From NCBI RefSeq assembly GCF_907165205.1, contig NC_058195.1:19034001-19098000 (forward strand): DNA of 64,000 bases, given 5' to 3'. The DNA comes from Coccinella septempunctata (taxonomy: Eukaryota; Arthropoda; Insecta; Coleoptera; Coccinellidae). Numbering within the stretch: position 1 is the first letter of the stretch; every line of letters begins with the position of its first letter. The notes under the pieces were generated by a model that was not told the origin of the DNA, searched no databases, and was given only the letters and a program-made list of their open reading frames with translations. Positions 44,051 to 56,895 of the stretch are shown here, one piece after another. The position numbers and the translations under genes are program-made.

Positions 44051-45345
44051 TATGTTACGGCTAAAGATAGGTGTGAACATAAACTTAAGATTAGCCGGCT
44101 AAACTTAGGTTTAGCTTCGGGTATTTGTTAATGTTAGTTTCTTCTATCTTTAGCCGGCTAAACTTGAGTGTAACCACATCCCATCGGCTAAAAATGTAGA
44201 AGGCTTGAGGGGCGCAAATTTTCGGCAATTAAAAGAATATAAAGAAATAGTGATACGAGTATAATCAAACTATTAATGCAATGCATTTTTTGTATGAATT
44301 TCACATATTTTAATAGCAGAGAAGCATTCTGTTGAGCAGTTGGATAAATGAGAATGAACATTATATTTGTTTCAACTTTGTCTCAACGAATTCTTTTTGA
44401 CGAATCTAAAAATCTAAACGCTTGATGACAAAATTCATGACATGCTATTTTGAGTGTGAGGGAAAACTGTAGTGTTTTCATCTTGTTATTATTCATAATT
44501 TGAGGGAAATTGAATGAGCAGACAAAAACTTCTTCACCAAAATACCAAAGGTTGAATTCTAGAAAAATATAAGTAGAAGTGCCCAATCTTGTTTGTAGTT
44601 AACCGGACTATTTGGCACAAAGATTATAGAGTTAACTCTATATCCCCCAGGATGATTCATCAAGGGTGGCAACAGGCCATATTTAGGAACCCGTATGTTC
44701 AATGACTCGGGAAGAAATTTTTAACAAAATCAGCTAGAGAAAGTGTTTTCAACTATGTTCATGTTCATAGTGTTTTTTTGTTCTTTTTTGCGCAAGAATT
44801 GGTTGGAAAGAAATTGCAACATTAGTTCCTATTTCGTAATTTTTCCATAAACCCAATTATTGAATGGTAGGGAAAATATACTTTTGTTTACGGAAAAAGT
44901 TTTCTATGTCTAATATCTCATTTTATTGTGGGGTCATATTATGGTTTTTCACAAATGAGGCTCGGTTTGAAGAGCATTAATCTCCTAAACAGATGAAAAT
45001 AAATCGTTAAATGTAGAATTGAGAACCCATGGGCGTTATGTAATACAACCCCAATACATTCGATGCTCTTTTGCATATTTCAATTCTAAAAATTTAAACA
45101 AAAAAGTGGCCGTGTGCTTTCGTCCTCTCCCATCCGACCATTCATGATACATCACCTGTCCGCGTGTCCATCGAATACATTTTTAGCCGTTCCGTTTTGG
45201 GTAATGTGCACATTAGCCGGCTAAAGATGAAATGCCCTGACGCGGATGAATATTTTATCGAACTTTAGCCGATCCTCGAATATAAACCTAAGTTTAGCCG
45301 GCTAATCTTAAGTTTATGCTCACACCTATCTTTAGCCGTAACATA
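44051..45345. mobile_element. TIR element, 1.3 kb, TA duplication, ~60-bp TIRs
   Basis: TATGTTACGGCTAAAGATAG at the left and its complement at the right, extending through AACTTAAGATTAGCCGGCTA. Flanked by TA. It interrupts a 46-bp minisatellite. TAGCCGGCTA recurs in the subterminal regions. No transposase ORF. Confidence 0.88.
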
Positions 45346-45349
45346 TATA

Positions 45350-45870
45350 AAATACAGCTTGCTGTACAGTTTTTGCACAGTGAACAAACTGCATATAAAA
45401 TACAGCTAGCTGTACAGTTTTTGCACTTAACTGCTGCATTTGAAGTGTAGCTTGCTGTGCAGTTTTTGCACAGTGACCACTGCATTTAAAGTACAACTTG
45501 CTGTACAGTTTTAGCACGTAACTGCCGCATTTGAAGTGCAGCTATCTGTGCAGTTTTTGCAAAGTGAATACTGCATTTGAAGTACAGCTTGCTGTATAGT
45601 TTTAGCACGTCACTGCTGCATTTGAAGTGCAGCTTGCTGTACAGAGATTGCAATACCATCGGTGTTTTTGAAGTGCAGCTGTGGCTGTATGTCGAATGCA
45701 GTTTGTACTGTACAGTAACTGCACAGTCCACCGGGACATATACGGTCCTTTTTGGTGCAGTTATTGCATTACCGTCACTGCAGTCAATTGAAGCAACGAA
45801 GTACAGTTTTTGTACAGTGACTAGTGACTGTATTTCAGTGTTTGCTGGGTGGTGGTCCTTGATTGAGTCC
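45350..45870. repeat. 46-bp minisatellite, at least 7 units
   Basis: The unit is roughly GTACAGTTTTTGCACAGTGA followed by CTGCATTTGAAGTGCAGCTTGCT. Alternate units differ (CACAGTGA versus CACGTAAC), suggesting a ~91-bp dimer. It continues on the other side of the inserted TIR element (about 43995-44048). Confidence 0.88.
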
Positions 45871-46005
45871 ACTAGAGGGCAGTTGTTATAGCAATCATTA
45901 GAAAGCAGAACATTCCAATCAAAGATTAAAGAGTTAACTCTATAATCAGAGATTAAAGTCTCTATCGTTTGTCTCTACTATAATCTTCGATTAAAATGTT
46001 TCAAC

Positions 46006-46515
46006 GGAATATTCCGAAAATCGAAATTAATAGGAATTTTAAAACGTGGAAAGATTCCTCTGATCCTAGTAGTAATCGACCCATTAGTTTATTGAGAGTT
46101 CTTTTTTTAAGGGTTGAATCGACGCTTTCCAAAATTGTTAAGAGGGTTAAAAAAAAAATTGAAATTGTTGTGATCAGGTTCTTAGCCTCACCATGTTCAT
46201 TGAAGCCGATTTCAAGAACAAACTGAGAACAGAAACAGCATTTTTGTGGATTTATCTGGAGCATATGACACAGTATGGAAAGATGGTTTAATTTTCGAAC
46301 CTTTATGCGTATACGCATCTGAAGTGTGAAAAGATGGTTCGCTTACTAGGAAATATGTTGTCAGATACTATAGAAGGTTTTGTGTTCTTGTTGATGGGAG
46401 TAGTAATTTCAAAACTCTGTATAATGGTTTTCTACAAGAATCAGTTTTAACCACTCTTCTTTTAAATTTATATCTGTGTGATATCCTTACTACTTCTTCT
46501 GAGAAATTTATGTAC
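46006..46515 (+). pseudogene. Degenerate Jockey-type LINE reverse transcriptase
   Basis: Short readable islands in changing frames: SSNRPISLL, FVDLSGAYDTVWKDGL (motif A) and NGFLQESVLTTLLLNLYLCD (motif B). Flanked by a TIR element on the right. Confidence 0.72.
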
Positions 46516-46520
46516 TGGTA

Positions 46521-47362
46521 GATTCGGGTGACTTTTAGGACAGTCCTGTAACTTGGGACAATTACCCCCTTGCAGATTTCTTTGTTTCTTACCATTTATG
46601 AGTGAAGGGACAAACTTATGAGATTGTGTAGCGTCTTTTCGTTTAGTTTAACAATTAATTCCTGTTGAGTTTGCCGTAACCAAGACCGTTTGAATTGACA
46701 GGAAAAATTAACGAATTCAGGACAGTAAAAGCTCGTTTTCTTATAGCCCTTATACTTTCTAGTGCCCTGTACATGTGTTTCACTTTGTGCATGTGTAATT
46801 TTTTTCTGGATACGTTGGATATTAGATATGTCATGAAACAAGCTTGTTTCATGTTTTCATATTCTTGGGACAATGCCGAATGGATACAAGCGGCGCATTG
46901 GCAGCAGGAAATAAGCCGATTTTTCGCAGGATATCATTATTTACGTGTTATTTCCACAAAGAAATCACCAAAGAATGAAACAAATCGAAGTTACCTTGTT
47001 TTGTTTAGTTTCTTTACATTTGAGTTTCAGTATATTTACTTTCGCTGTAATAGGGGTTTATCATTTAATTTCCTTACCTAATTTTTCAAAACTATACACC
47101 GCCCCAAAAGCCACCTATTTCATTTGAGAGTTGAGAAATCAATAGAATTCAACTTGTGGGTCCCAAGCCTCCCAAACCGGTGGGTGACTTGGGACAAGTA
47201 TTTTTTTTTTCAAAATTTATATCCGAATTTTGAAGCATGGTTTATATCCTGATCTATTGATGTCATTAAGAATATTCGAACCTCTTTTTCAGATAAAAAA
47301 TAGGTCACCGTTTTGAAAATATGACAAGTTGAATTCAAAAATCGTCCCAAGTCACCCGAATC
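46521..47362. mobile_element. TIR element, 842 bp, TA duplication
   Basis: GATTCGGGTGACTT...GGGAC and complement at the ends, flanked by TA. Extra copies of GGGTGACTTGGGACA occur internally near 47183. No recognisable transposase. Confidence 0.82.
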
Positions 47363-47669
47363 TACGGTGCGCAGCATTCCGTCATTCTGATTTTAGATGC
47401 ATAGAGAATAATGTGTATCTACAGATAATAATTGACCGAAACGTGCGGATTTTCTACTTTGTCAAATCAGCCATGTGTATCACAGAATATTCAACCACAA
47501 TCCAACATCGAAATATGAATGGTGATGATAGTGAATTACAGACGCACGGTAATAACAGATGTAGGAGAAAGGGAAATGAATACACAGATCAAGCTATCAT
47601 AAGGGCGTTCTTATTATATTTTCTTTACACTTATCAAACTATATAAAAAACTAAACATATAAATATTCT

Positions 47670-47720
47670 TCATCCAGAACAACCTCTACATCCACAATGA
47701 ACACATTCCACGATGCGCCC
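47670..47720 (-). CDS. BUD31: BUD31 exon 3 (last coding exon)
   Basis: The minus strand reads GRIVECVHCGCRGCSG and then TGA, preceded by the acceptor TTTATTTCAG. This is the invariant Cys-rich C-terminus of BUD31/G10. The phase (0) fits the donor at the end of exon 2, 13.9 kb upstream. The two pieces together with exon 1 give 144 residues, the family's usual length. The 3' UTR lies below 47670; I could not fix the polyadenylation site. Confidence 0.93.
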   Translation of the reverse strand, partial: GRIVECVHCGCRGCSG

Positions 47721-48561
47721 CTGAAATAAATAATTTACCAAAATCAAAATTTTCATCAATTTATGAACTCAAAATGTTAACAATGTAGATTAACAATGGA
47801 TTAAGGCATATGTTTTTAAAGAGTGTTCCTTTCCTCTCCTGGGTTGAAATTAACAAAGCTGTTTCTAGGTGGTGTAAGGACACAGTAACAAAGCCTATAC
47901 AGAAAATAATTGGTCCTCCGAATTCGCACATGCTCAAAGAGCTTCTGAGGGGTACCTACTTCGGTACCTAGGGAGAATCAGGATAATACAATACAGTTCG
48001 ATATTATTCTGTTTTTGCATTAAGTAATTTTTTTGCATATTATTTTTTTCTTTTTTCGTTTTCTGATGCCAGACCTGCACTCAAGGATTAAAATGCTTAT
48101 GAAGGATTCGTAAAATTGTCTAGTACATAAATAAAATGAATAATTTCAATATTTGGCCGAACATTATCTTCTTATTCGGGCTACTTTTTGAAAAAAAAAA
48201 AACAATTGTATAGATGGAAACAGATATAGACAGGAGGCGCCTGTTTGGAAGGACGTGACGTTGTTGCGGGGCAAAGTCAAACTAAACATACAGAACTTGA
48301 GCTTCCTAGCAGTGGCAAAGCTACGCAATGGGTAATCTGCGAAAAAGTTGTATATCATATCAAGACCATAATTTGAAGTATACACTATAAGAACACTGTA
48401 ATGATCTCCAGTGCCTGAGTTTGGCACGTTTTCATGGCGCCGGTGATGTGGTATTTCAAATTATCTTCTTTATAACTTTACCCATTGTCTATGCTCGCCA
48501 CTGCTTATAATACCAATTGCTATATCTTCTTGCCCAATATACTTACATAACATTGGTTAAT

Positions 48562-49080
48562 ACCAGTGGCGGCTGGTCTGTGAGGGTTATAGGGCTACCT
48601 TCCCATACGATTTTTAATGAAAATATTACATTCCACGGTTATTTATATAATTTATCAATGTGAAACTTCCATGCGACTCTTCAGTTTTGTTTATTTCAAT
48701 CATAATCTAGCAGATTATGATTGTGATAATTATGATTATCGTCCCTGCATGGGCGATGAATCGTATAGCCCCGAATTCTTGCATTGGACAGTCATTCGGC
48801 TCCAGCCGCAACTCTTCGTGTTCGGTCATTTTAAGGAGTAAAAGGGCTACGATAAAAGTCATCCGCTTCAGTCTAGCCGCTGCCCGCTAGCGTATAGACA
48901 ACCTAGCGTGTGTTCGTATTTGTTTACGTTTTGAAATCATGGCGGACAACAGTGTTCAAAATATTTTAAAAACTGATTTCGCGAGGCTTTCGCTGGCGGA
49001 AAAAAGCCGTATTAAACTGCTGGGTAGACCGACTCCCGATTTAAATTTAACCCAGGCAGATAAAACTCCAAAAACTTCTT
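48562..49080 (+). pseudogene. hAT-type fragment: TIR-like end and N-terminal exon
   Basis: CAGTGGCGGCTGGTC near 48562 resembles a hAT terminus. The ATG at 48939 opens MADNSVQNILKTDFARLSLA, then KSRIKLLGRPTPDLN. This resembles the N-terminus of ZMYM1-like hAT-derived proteins. The match is from memory of the family and is moderate. The rest is replaced by a LINE fragment. Confidence 0.45.
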
Positions 49081-50130
49081 ATGCAAGACAAGACAGGTGG
49101 TGGAGATAAATGGAGTAAGAAGTAATCCTATCGTGGTGGAGTCAGGAGTTCACAAGGTACAGTGCTCAGTCCTATTTGGTTCATCATTTACATGAACAAC
49201 CTCCTCCAGCAAAAAACAATAGGTAAAATCATAAGTTTTACAGATGACACGGCTATCATTTATACATCAGAACGTTGGGAAACTTTGAAATCGAAGGCAG
49301 AGAAAGATATTGCTGATGGTTGGGTAGTAATAAGCTAACTCTCAATTGTAATAAGACTAAGTATTTGGCCTTCACTTCTTATTTCAACAACCTGCCTGAA
49401 GCGGTTCCCTTTGAGATAGGTCCGAGCAATTCGATAACGCCTGTTGTGTATGTCAGATATGTAGGCATTATAGTTGATAGACACCTCAGATGGGACTTAC
49501 ATGTGAGAAAACTTAAGGGCAAATTGAGAGGATTAACTCAGAGGTTCAGATTACTCAGAGGTTCAGATTACTCAGAGGCTTTTTGGAACGAAGACATATA
49601 AATATCCTTTATTGTGCATTATTACAGTCACAATTAACGTACGGAATTTCAGCTTGGGGTGGTGTGAGTGACTGTTATCTGCGGAATTTAGAGGTGCTAC
49701 GAAAGTGGAATAAAGATAATATATAACAGAGGCATCAGTTTCCAACTGATCAGCTGCACGCTGAAACGGGGATTCATGATTTAAGACAGTTGTTCGCTCT
49801 GGATCTCTTGATGAATGTGAATAGGAAAAAAAAATATCTGCCGCATACAACATTCAAATGGAAATTGTTCCATCTTCTCTCATTATTGAATGAGAGAAGA
49901 TGGAGTTGTTCTCCTTAGGACTTCGAAGACCATTGGGCAGAGGTGTGCGCACTTTGTTGCTCCTAGATTGTTCAACATGATTCCAAAAGAGTTGAAGGCC
50001 TCCATATATGAGTATAAATTCAAGAAAGAAGTGAAGAAGTAGCTGAGTAGTGTGGACAGGAAGATTATAAACACCTTAATTAACTATAGATGACAACATG
50101 GAAATTAGAGAGGATGCAGGACGGAATATT
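49081..50130 (+). pseudogene. Decayed CR1/Jockey-group LINE fragment
   Basis: RT motif B and C remnants (QGTVLSPIWFIIYMNNLL, ISFTDDTAIIY), then YVRYVGIIVDRHLRWDLH and LTYGISAWGGVSDCY in shifting frames with stops. The 3' side probably ends at the ATT tract near 50650. Confidence 0.82.
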
Positions 50131-50223
50131 GCGATCCTGTTGTGATTTGTGCTCTGTGTGGATTTTTCAAGAAACTTTCATTGATGTATTGCGTATATTT
50201 TCTTGTGTTGGAGTGAATATGTA

Positions 50224-50597
50224 CAGTCCCTGGCCAGTTTATTAGACGCACTGAGGATTTTTTTTATATTTACTGGTATTGTCCGAGGAAAAAGCAGAAT
50301 ATTTGAATTTCATTTCCACAGAATGTCAGTTTTATCTACGACTCTCATTAAAGTGTTCTATTTGGCAATTCTGCATTGATAGTATGAAGCTCTCATAGCT
50401 ACACAGGGTGGCTCAGCAAAATATTAGAATTTCATGTTTAATCATCAATAAATCAAAATTTTTATCGGATATGACATATTATATGTGAAAACCATTTACA
50501 GATGAAGTACATATATGTATCATATACATTCAATGTAATAATTCAATATTGAGATTTTGCATCGAATCAATGCGTCTAATAATATGACCAGGGACTG
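50224..50597. mobile_element. Tc1/mariner-type MITE, 374 bp
   Basis: CAGTCCCTGGCCAGTTTATT and complement (AATATGACCAGGGACTG), TA duplications on both sides, with GACGCA/TGCGTC next to the ends. It probably sits in the LINE 3' UTR. Confidence 0.88.
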
Positions 50598-50639
50598 TAG
50601 GCCTCATACAAGTAGTGTAACACTACTTCTGTGCCTGCT

Positions 50640-50700
50640 GCTTTGTCATTATTATTATTATGTTATGATATGTTATGTTATAGTATTATATTATATTATA
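50640..50700. repeat. ATT/TTATG simple repeats
   Basis: CATTATTATTATTATG followed by TTATG/TATTA units; likely the LINE tail. Confidence 0.7.
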
Positions 50701-51130
50701 GAAATTAACAGTTTAGAAAGAAAATAAAAGAACTTTTGAAGTTACTAATTTCCTTCATGTCAAAGTTTTGTACTCTGAGATTGAAGGTTTAGAAAATAAG
50801 TGGTGCTGGAGACATGTTTCACAAATTATGAGTTTACTATTTCCAAAACACTCTCTAACTTACATACCAGTTTTGTACTGAAATCGTAGTGCTTTCCTCC
50901 ACCCTGGACTCTATGAAGTAGTAGAGCTTCATGGGTATTTTGTATTAGTTTTGTACGAAATTCAACATCAAAAATATATTTTGTACACTGTAATCAGAAG
51001 TCTTAAAAGCAGTTTCGAATTATCTTAGTATTCCTCCTTATTGAATCAAAGCGAACTTGATGAAAGTATGCCAATTTGACCGATTAACTCAACAATTCCC
51101 ATTTATAAGGGACAAATTTAATGATAGTTT
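50701..51130. other. Unassigned intronic sequence
   Basis: No feature recognised. Confidence 0.5.
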
Positions 51131-51398
51131 TAATTTGAGGGGTTCAGGGCTGAAGTGAACCAAATCCATTGAGCCTAGTTTTGAGATGAATGGCTTAGAA
51201 GTTGTTCATCACCAATTAATTCAAATGTGACTTCTTTATTTATTATTATTCTTATGTAACCATATGCTTACATTCTAACCTTTTAAAATCTAAAGAAGTC
51301 ACTTTTGAATTAATGGGTGATAAACAACTTCTAAGCCATTCATCTCAAAACTAGGCTGAATGGACTTGGTTCACTTCAGTTCTGAACCCCTCATTTAA
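51131..51398. repeat. Fold-back MITE, ~268 bp
   Basis: Long palindrome: TTTGAGGGGTTCAG...CTGAAGTGAACCAA is mirrored at 51360-51395, and AATGGCTTAGAAGTTGTT with its complement lies inside. Confidence 0.92.
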
Positions 51399-52978
51399 AA
51401 ATAAGACTTTGCCTCCTCATGCGGAATATAGCAAAGTTTTTTTTTTGAGAATGCCATTGGATTCTATGCAAAAGGTGAAAAAAGTTCAATTTTCAGATCT
51501 TTCACTTCAAATACAGAAAAGTTATGAGAAACTTACGAAATTGTCAAAATATCAGTTTTTGCTAATACCTCAAAAACAAAGAATCCTTTGAAACTGCGGT
51601 TTTCACGATTCCTTGTTTCTCTGAAAAAGAGCTCGGAATGGTGTCATCCGTTTTGTTATAGCTCATCTAGCTTCTGCGATCCCCCCCACTGGACATCGAA
51701 TTTGGGACATCCTGTACATTCGCAGGGTTTAGAAAATGGCCCTTTTCATAACGGTACAAAACTAGTATACAGGTATTAGCTTGTTTCTGAAACCAAAATC
51801 TCAGGGTAAAAAACTCTATCTTGACGGTACATTTTTGTGCGAAATTTTGAAATAGAAAATATTTGCAATTTCAAAAGTGCAGTACCTCCAAACTGAAATC
51901 CGTATTTTCGTCATTTTGATTGAAGGTACAAAACTTTTTTCAACGGTACATTTCGGTATAAAACTAGTGTTAAGAGAAGATAAGGCCTTATAAACTACTT
52001 TAAGGACCCATCATTGCGCCACTAATTACCCCCACAGGTGCCAAACGTGTTCAGAAATTTAGAAGAAATTGCAACTTTCGGTTCTTCCATGTGTGTACCA
52101 TCAAATACAAATCGAACACATTGTACAGAGTAGTAGCAAAAAACAATGATTTTATAATTACATATTTTATTCTACTCCATTATATCCCTGCAATATCAGT
52201 ATAAGAAATTTTGATGGATATTTTCTGTCAACTTGAGCTATATCTTCCTGGTGGAAGAGAGGTAATATGTCCTGTGATTCTTTCGTCAAATGTTTTGTTC
52301 AGTTTTGTTAATCGTTCTTCTATCGGTTGGATTTTGATTATTAAGTAACGGGATTCGTTGAATTGGTTATATAGTTCATTTTGCAGCTGTTTAATTTAAT
52401 TTCTGCAGTTCTCAAGCTCTTGATAGCTGGTTGTGCACAGTTTATGAAGTTGGGATGCGCATATTTCATTATAAGTCTATATATTGTTCTAAATATTTAA
52501 TTATTGACGATTGTCAGGTTGACGATTGTGAGGTTAGTAAGGACAATATTTGTTAGTATCATTTCGATAATTTTTTTCAGTGGGAATCAGTAAATGACGA
52601 AACAATTTATTGAAAAAGCAGAAAGGTCAATGAGTCATAAAAAGTTTGAAGTAGCACTACCTCCCATCAAATTCCAATAAAGTCACTATTAGAATTTCTG
52701 AATGCAGCCAGAATTGATTATCATCTTTGAGATTGAGTACACTGACCATCTAACCATATCTTAGGTTTTTGCATAGGTAAAATCTGCACAAATGACATTT
52801 GTTTGATCAGAGTGTTTAACCTTGCACGCCCTAGGTACAGAATAGAATATCTCAAATATAGACATCGCTAGTAACATAATATAGGGTAGGTGCGGGTAAT
52901 AAGGCCTAGCTAAGGATGATTCAGAATAAATCAAAAACTATGAACTCCAATCACCAAAGTTTATTGTTGATTAGATAA
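51399..52978. other. Unassigned intronic sequence
   Basis: Short reading frames only. The recurring words ACGGTACAAAACTAG and ACGGTACATTT near 51750-51970 suggest a decayed repeat. Confidence 0.45.
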
Positions 52979-53751
52979 TAGTGACGGCTCGTGCCCTTGA
53001 GGTGTGGGTCGGTCAGACCCAGTACATACAGGGGCATAAGCATGGAATAAAATTAATATCTATTTCTTCAACCAATAACTGAAAATTAAAACGCGGAATC
53101 CCACAATAATCTTTGTTACTCAAAAATTAAACATTGATATATTTTTTGTCAAGAGGATTTTGAGTTTCTAATAATTTGGATGGGGTTACGGCAAATATTC
53201 AATTTTATTTCCCAAAAACAAGTCCAATCAGAATGTTTCAGCATCTTAATATTAAGTTATTGGTTGAGAAGCTAAGTGATTGACGGAAAAAGAAGGTAAT
53301 TTAAAATCGATTGACGGGTTTTAGTGTTTTCATTTGAGTTCTTGGTTGAAGAAATATTAATTTTATTCCAGACTTATACCCAACCTGTATATAGTAGGAT
53401 TTTCTTTATACAATCTCAGGGTGTAAAAGTTTTGTTTTCAATGCGATATCGGCTGGTTTTTGGAGAAAGAATGTAGAACACTTCTTTGTTTTTGCCAAGC
53501 TTTTTAATAACAGTTTTGTTCTTCTTCAGGGTCTTTTTGTAAACACCAATAAACATTTTATTACAACACAAAACACCAACATCAATACGAATAACAATTT
53601 AAAGTTCACTGAAATACATCTACAATTTTGATTTTGAGTGATAATGTACATATTTCTCCTTCTTATATCCCCACACCGAGGATCGGCCAGTTGATCTTAG
53701 GCGTATTCAAGAAGCTTTGAAATCACCAACTCGTGCTGGCCTACCGTGTAT

Positions 53752-53876
53752 TACTAACTTCGAAAAATACACTCCGTCGCCTCTCTCTACTCCTATTGTT
53801 CTTTTTATCGAGTTTAGTTTAGAGATTCGATTAAAAGAACGATAGGAGTAGATGGAGTGTATTTTTCGAACTTAGT
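53752..53876. repeat. Fold-back MITE, ~125 bp
   Basis: TACTAACTTCGAAAAATACA is mirrored by TGTATTTTTCGAACTTAGTA, with CTACTCCTATTGTTCTTTT and AAAAGAACGATAGGAGTAG inside. Confidence 0.92.
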
Positions 53877-54116
53877 ATATGTATCTAGCAGCGACGTAAT
53901 AAGATGTATTGTACAGTTCAAATTGGTGATAACTGCGTGCGTCGTAACTTGTGTTGTACCATAACTTGAAGCGTTCGCTAGGCTGATGCGGTAAGGATGT
54001 CATGTCGTCATGTTGATCGAAACAAGTTGTACTACGTTATACGAGGGAATTTATCGAGATTTGATTATCGAAATTGATCATTCACATTAAGTGTCAAAAA
54101 ATAATGAGTTATTAGA

Positions 54117-54565
54117 GCCATATTTCGGCGATTAAGCGTCTTAATCGATGTCTTAAAGCGTCTTTAAGCGTGACATCATTAATTTTGTTGTCGCAAAAAT
54201 AGAATATCGCTGATGGTTGAGTTATCTGTCGTTGTCATTAGACAGCGAATCGAATTGTGATTTTTTTCAATTTCTGTTCTTTGGCTATTATTTGAAAAAT
54301 ATTTATTTATTCTAAATGATAATGCAGAAAGTGCATTATTGGCAGTAAAAGCACTCTTCCCTAGTAGGAATTCAAATCAAATTCGATATAAACAACATAT
54401 TCTCCCTTCTTCTTTATATCACCTCTTTCCGCTTAAGACGACACAGGCGCTCTTCAGAGACCGTCAGGTTCCGCTTAAAGCGTCTTAAAGACTGACGTCA
54501 TGACTTATTCGCTCGAATAGCACCGCTTAAAGACGCTTCACGCGTCTTAATCGCGAAAATATGGC
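54117..54565. mobile_element. MITE with AAGCGTCTTAA subterminal repeats
   Basis: GCCATATTTCGGCGATTAAG at the left matches the complement of CTTAATCGCGAAAATATGGC at the right. TTAAGCGTCTT/AAGACGCTT words recur at both ends. Confidence 0.82.
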
Positions 54566-54869
54566 GAAAATTATTTTTTATTTCTCGATTATGTATTTCT
54601 GTGGTCCAACCGACCCTGCATACCCTGAGGAGCCGCCATTGAGACTTAAACATCAAATTATACTACAGTAGAATACTGCCGTCCTAACATGAAAGGTCCT
54701 TTCTGCAAAATTTAGGGGTTTTTGCTTCTTTTCATTTTAAAACACATAGTATTTTAATAAACTCTTCATGTTTTATTTTATATCTTATGTCGAAGAATAG
54801 AACTTGATTGCAAAACAATTTTAATTCATCTCTTCCTGGTTAATAGATTTTTGATTCTATTATATTATA

Positions 54870-55008
54870 GGCTTGTTCGTAGAGTGGTTCACAACGGTTG
54901 TGAACTGTACAGACCAAGCGCAAATGGATTTTCGCTACCCTGAAATGAAATGGTGCTTACTCTGTACAGTTCACAACCGTTGCAAACCACTCTTTGAACA
55001 AACCTTAT
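54870..55008. repeat. Fold-back MITE family FB1, copy 3
   Basis: GTTCGTAGAGTGGTTCACAA is mirrored near 54965-55000. The right arm is the most diverged of the three copies. Confidence 0.9.
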
Positions 55009-55150
55009 ATTCATCATTCTGCAGATAGGACCTTTCTTATTAGCAAGGCAGAATAATAAGATCTACATATTATAGACTTTTACATAAATAATCATTGATT
55101 GACTAGCTCTACACCCTAACAGGGTTATTTGTATTGGAGTTTTTAAATAA

Positions 55151-55174
55151 ATGATGATGATGATGATGATGATG
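55151..55174. repeat. GAT microsatellite
   Basis: Eight ATG/GAT units after TTTTAAATAA, plausibly a decayed LINE tail. Confidence 0.85.
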
Positions 55175-55547
55175 AATCAAAATACGCTCATTATATTTGG
55201 TTACGGAAACCAATATTTAATAATTATGGATAAGTTGTGTTTAACTCTCAAAAATAATATCAAAGTTCCATACATTCTCAGGACACTCAAAATCAACTGT
55301 ATCATTCTCTGACTAGCTTACACACATTCCCCATTTGATTTACACCTTATTATTGGCAAATCTAAAAATCTAGACGCCCTCTGCCGACTGAATTACGAAA
55401 CTACTTTGTCAGTACTGCAAAGTCAAAACAAGTTTTATTTCTTATGTTTTCTCTCATCTCACGTTGTCCAACAAAGTATTATAATTATTATTTGGAGAAG
55501 TTATATTGGGATTATTGACAATATTAGTTTAATGACCTTCAAATTGA

Positions 55548-55942
55548 TATATTGTTGATAATTGGTTGAGGTCAGGGATGAAGGAAATCAATTAGATGAA
55601 AATTCTGCCGAAGTTTCGATTATATTTAAATCACCTTCGGGGTTCTGAAAGAGCAATACAAGGACATTACACAACAATACAGAATGGCCAACTCAAAAAA
55701 AATAAATAAAAATCAGGGATCCCAAACTAGAAGGATCACTAACTTTGAATAACCATCCAAAAGTATATACATATATAGGAAACTTTTCTGACAATCTGAA
55801 TGAAATAAAATGAATCAACAATAAATAGATAAATAGATTAGATACAGGCAGACAATGAACAAGTAATTAATAAAATTTAAAATTAATTTTCATCTAATTG
55901 ATTTCCTTCATCCCTGACCTGAACCAATTATAAACAATATAT
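55548..55942. mobile_element. MITE with ~50-bp TIRs
   Basis: GGTTGAGGTCAGGGATGAAG...ATCAATTAGATGAAAATT is mirrored at 55880-55935. ATATTGGGATTATTG occurs in direct orientation outside both ends (about 55505 and 55940). Confidence 0.85.
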
Positions 55943-56718
55943 TGGGATTATTGTCTGGGTTTCTGAATAGAAATATTGATTCCGAAAAAATATTGGAAAA
56001 GGTATTTATACCAGTGCTTCCAACTGGCAGGAGTTAAGTAAAACGATTTTTCTTTATGAGAGTCTTCTGCTAAATCCAATTGACGATTTAGAAATACAAT
56101 TTCATAATTTTCATACTTCCAAATGAATGCTTTTTCTCATCTGTAAAACTTGTTCCATGAGCTTAATCATATTTATGTCTCTTGAGATTTCTGTATGAGG
56201 AATACCAATATCATAACATGGAATTGAAATATTTTAAATAGAAACTATAAAACTTCCACATGAACGCTCTACTTATCAGGATGTTTAGTTTCTACCTCCT
56301 TCACAAACTCAGTATATGCTACCTCAACATTATTACCTAGGTTTACTTCAAGAAAGAATCTGTGAAATAATAGGAATTTGTGTCTAAATACAGTGGATCA
56401 CCAATATCATAACTCGATTTTATTCCACAATTCATCCCTTTCCAATGAAGTATTTCCAAAGAATGTTGACCTTTCTTTACGAAACTAAATCAATCAATTC
56501 ACTTCCAATAATTCCGATAAATATCTTGATTTACTAGAAAAAACTCTGTTAGGCCGTACAAATCTCGAAAAAAGTACTGACAAACGTCAAAGATTGTTTG
56601 CATTTCGCAGCGCCCTCAACGGGAATTGGATTCGCGAATATGACAGGCCTTTTTACCTGCACCTTACATACACAACATTAGGAGACATACTGATATTTAT
56701 ATCTTATCATATTATACA
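55943..56718. other. Unassigned intronic sequence
   Basis: AT-rich; no feature recognised. Confidence 0.5.
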
Positions 56719-56726
56719 CTATACAG

Positions 56727-56895
56727 CAGGGGTGTCCAACCAGTCGATTGTGGCTATAAATCCAGTCAATCGCTGTAGAGTTTGTACCATCATGTACTAT
56801 TTCATTTAAAATTTTGACAATTTTATTAATGGCAGATCTTGGATGGTTTCATTGGTACGTAGTAGATTTGAGTCACATCAAGTTGAACACCCCTG
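56727..56895. mobile_element. hAT MITE, 169 bp
   Basis: CAGGGGTGTCCAAC...GTTGAACACCCCTG with the exact 8-bp duplication CTATACAG (56719-56726 and 56896-56903). Confidence 0.93.

Larger units (their letters stand above)
52979..54641. mobile_element. hAT-like TIR element, 1.66 kb, with nested MITEs
   Basis: The left end TAGTGACGGCTCGTG... and GGGTCGGTCAGACC match the complement of the right end CAATGGCGGCTCCTC... and GGGTCGGTTGGACC. I found no exact 8-bp duplication, so the boundaries are provisional. Confidence 0.6.

Noticed and set aside
45350..45870. CRISPR-like array
   Set aside because: The units are contiguous with no unique spacers, and the genome is eukaryotic.
45486..45891. Cys/Ala-rich frames across the 46-bp array
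   Set aside because: Repeat-derived; the frame follows the unit length and has no other coding signal.
46695..47127. 128-codon frame with hydrophobic stretches
   Set aside because: Lies within a TA-flanked TIR element, is AT-rich, and has no recognisable domain.
55505..55955. 15-bp target-site duplication around the 55548-55942 MITE
   Set aside because: The direct repeat ATATTGGGATTATTG is offset from the TIR ends and unusually long, so it is noted but not claimed as a duplication.
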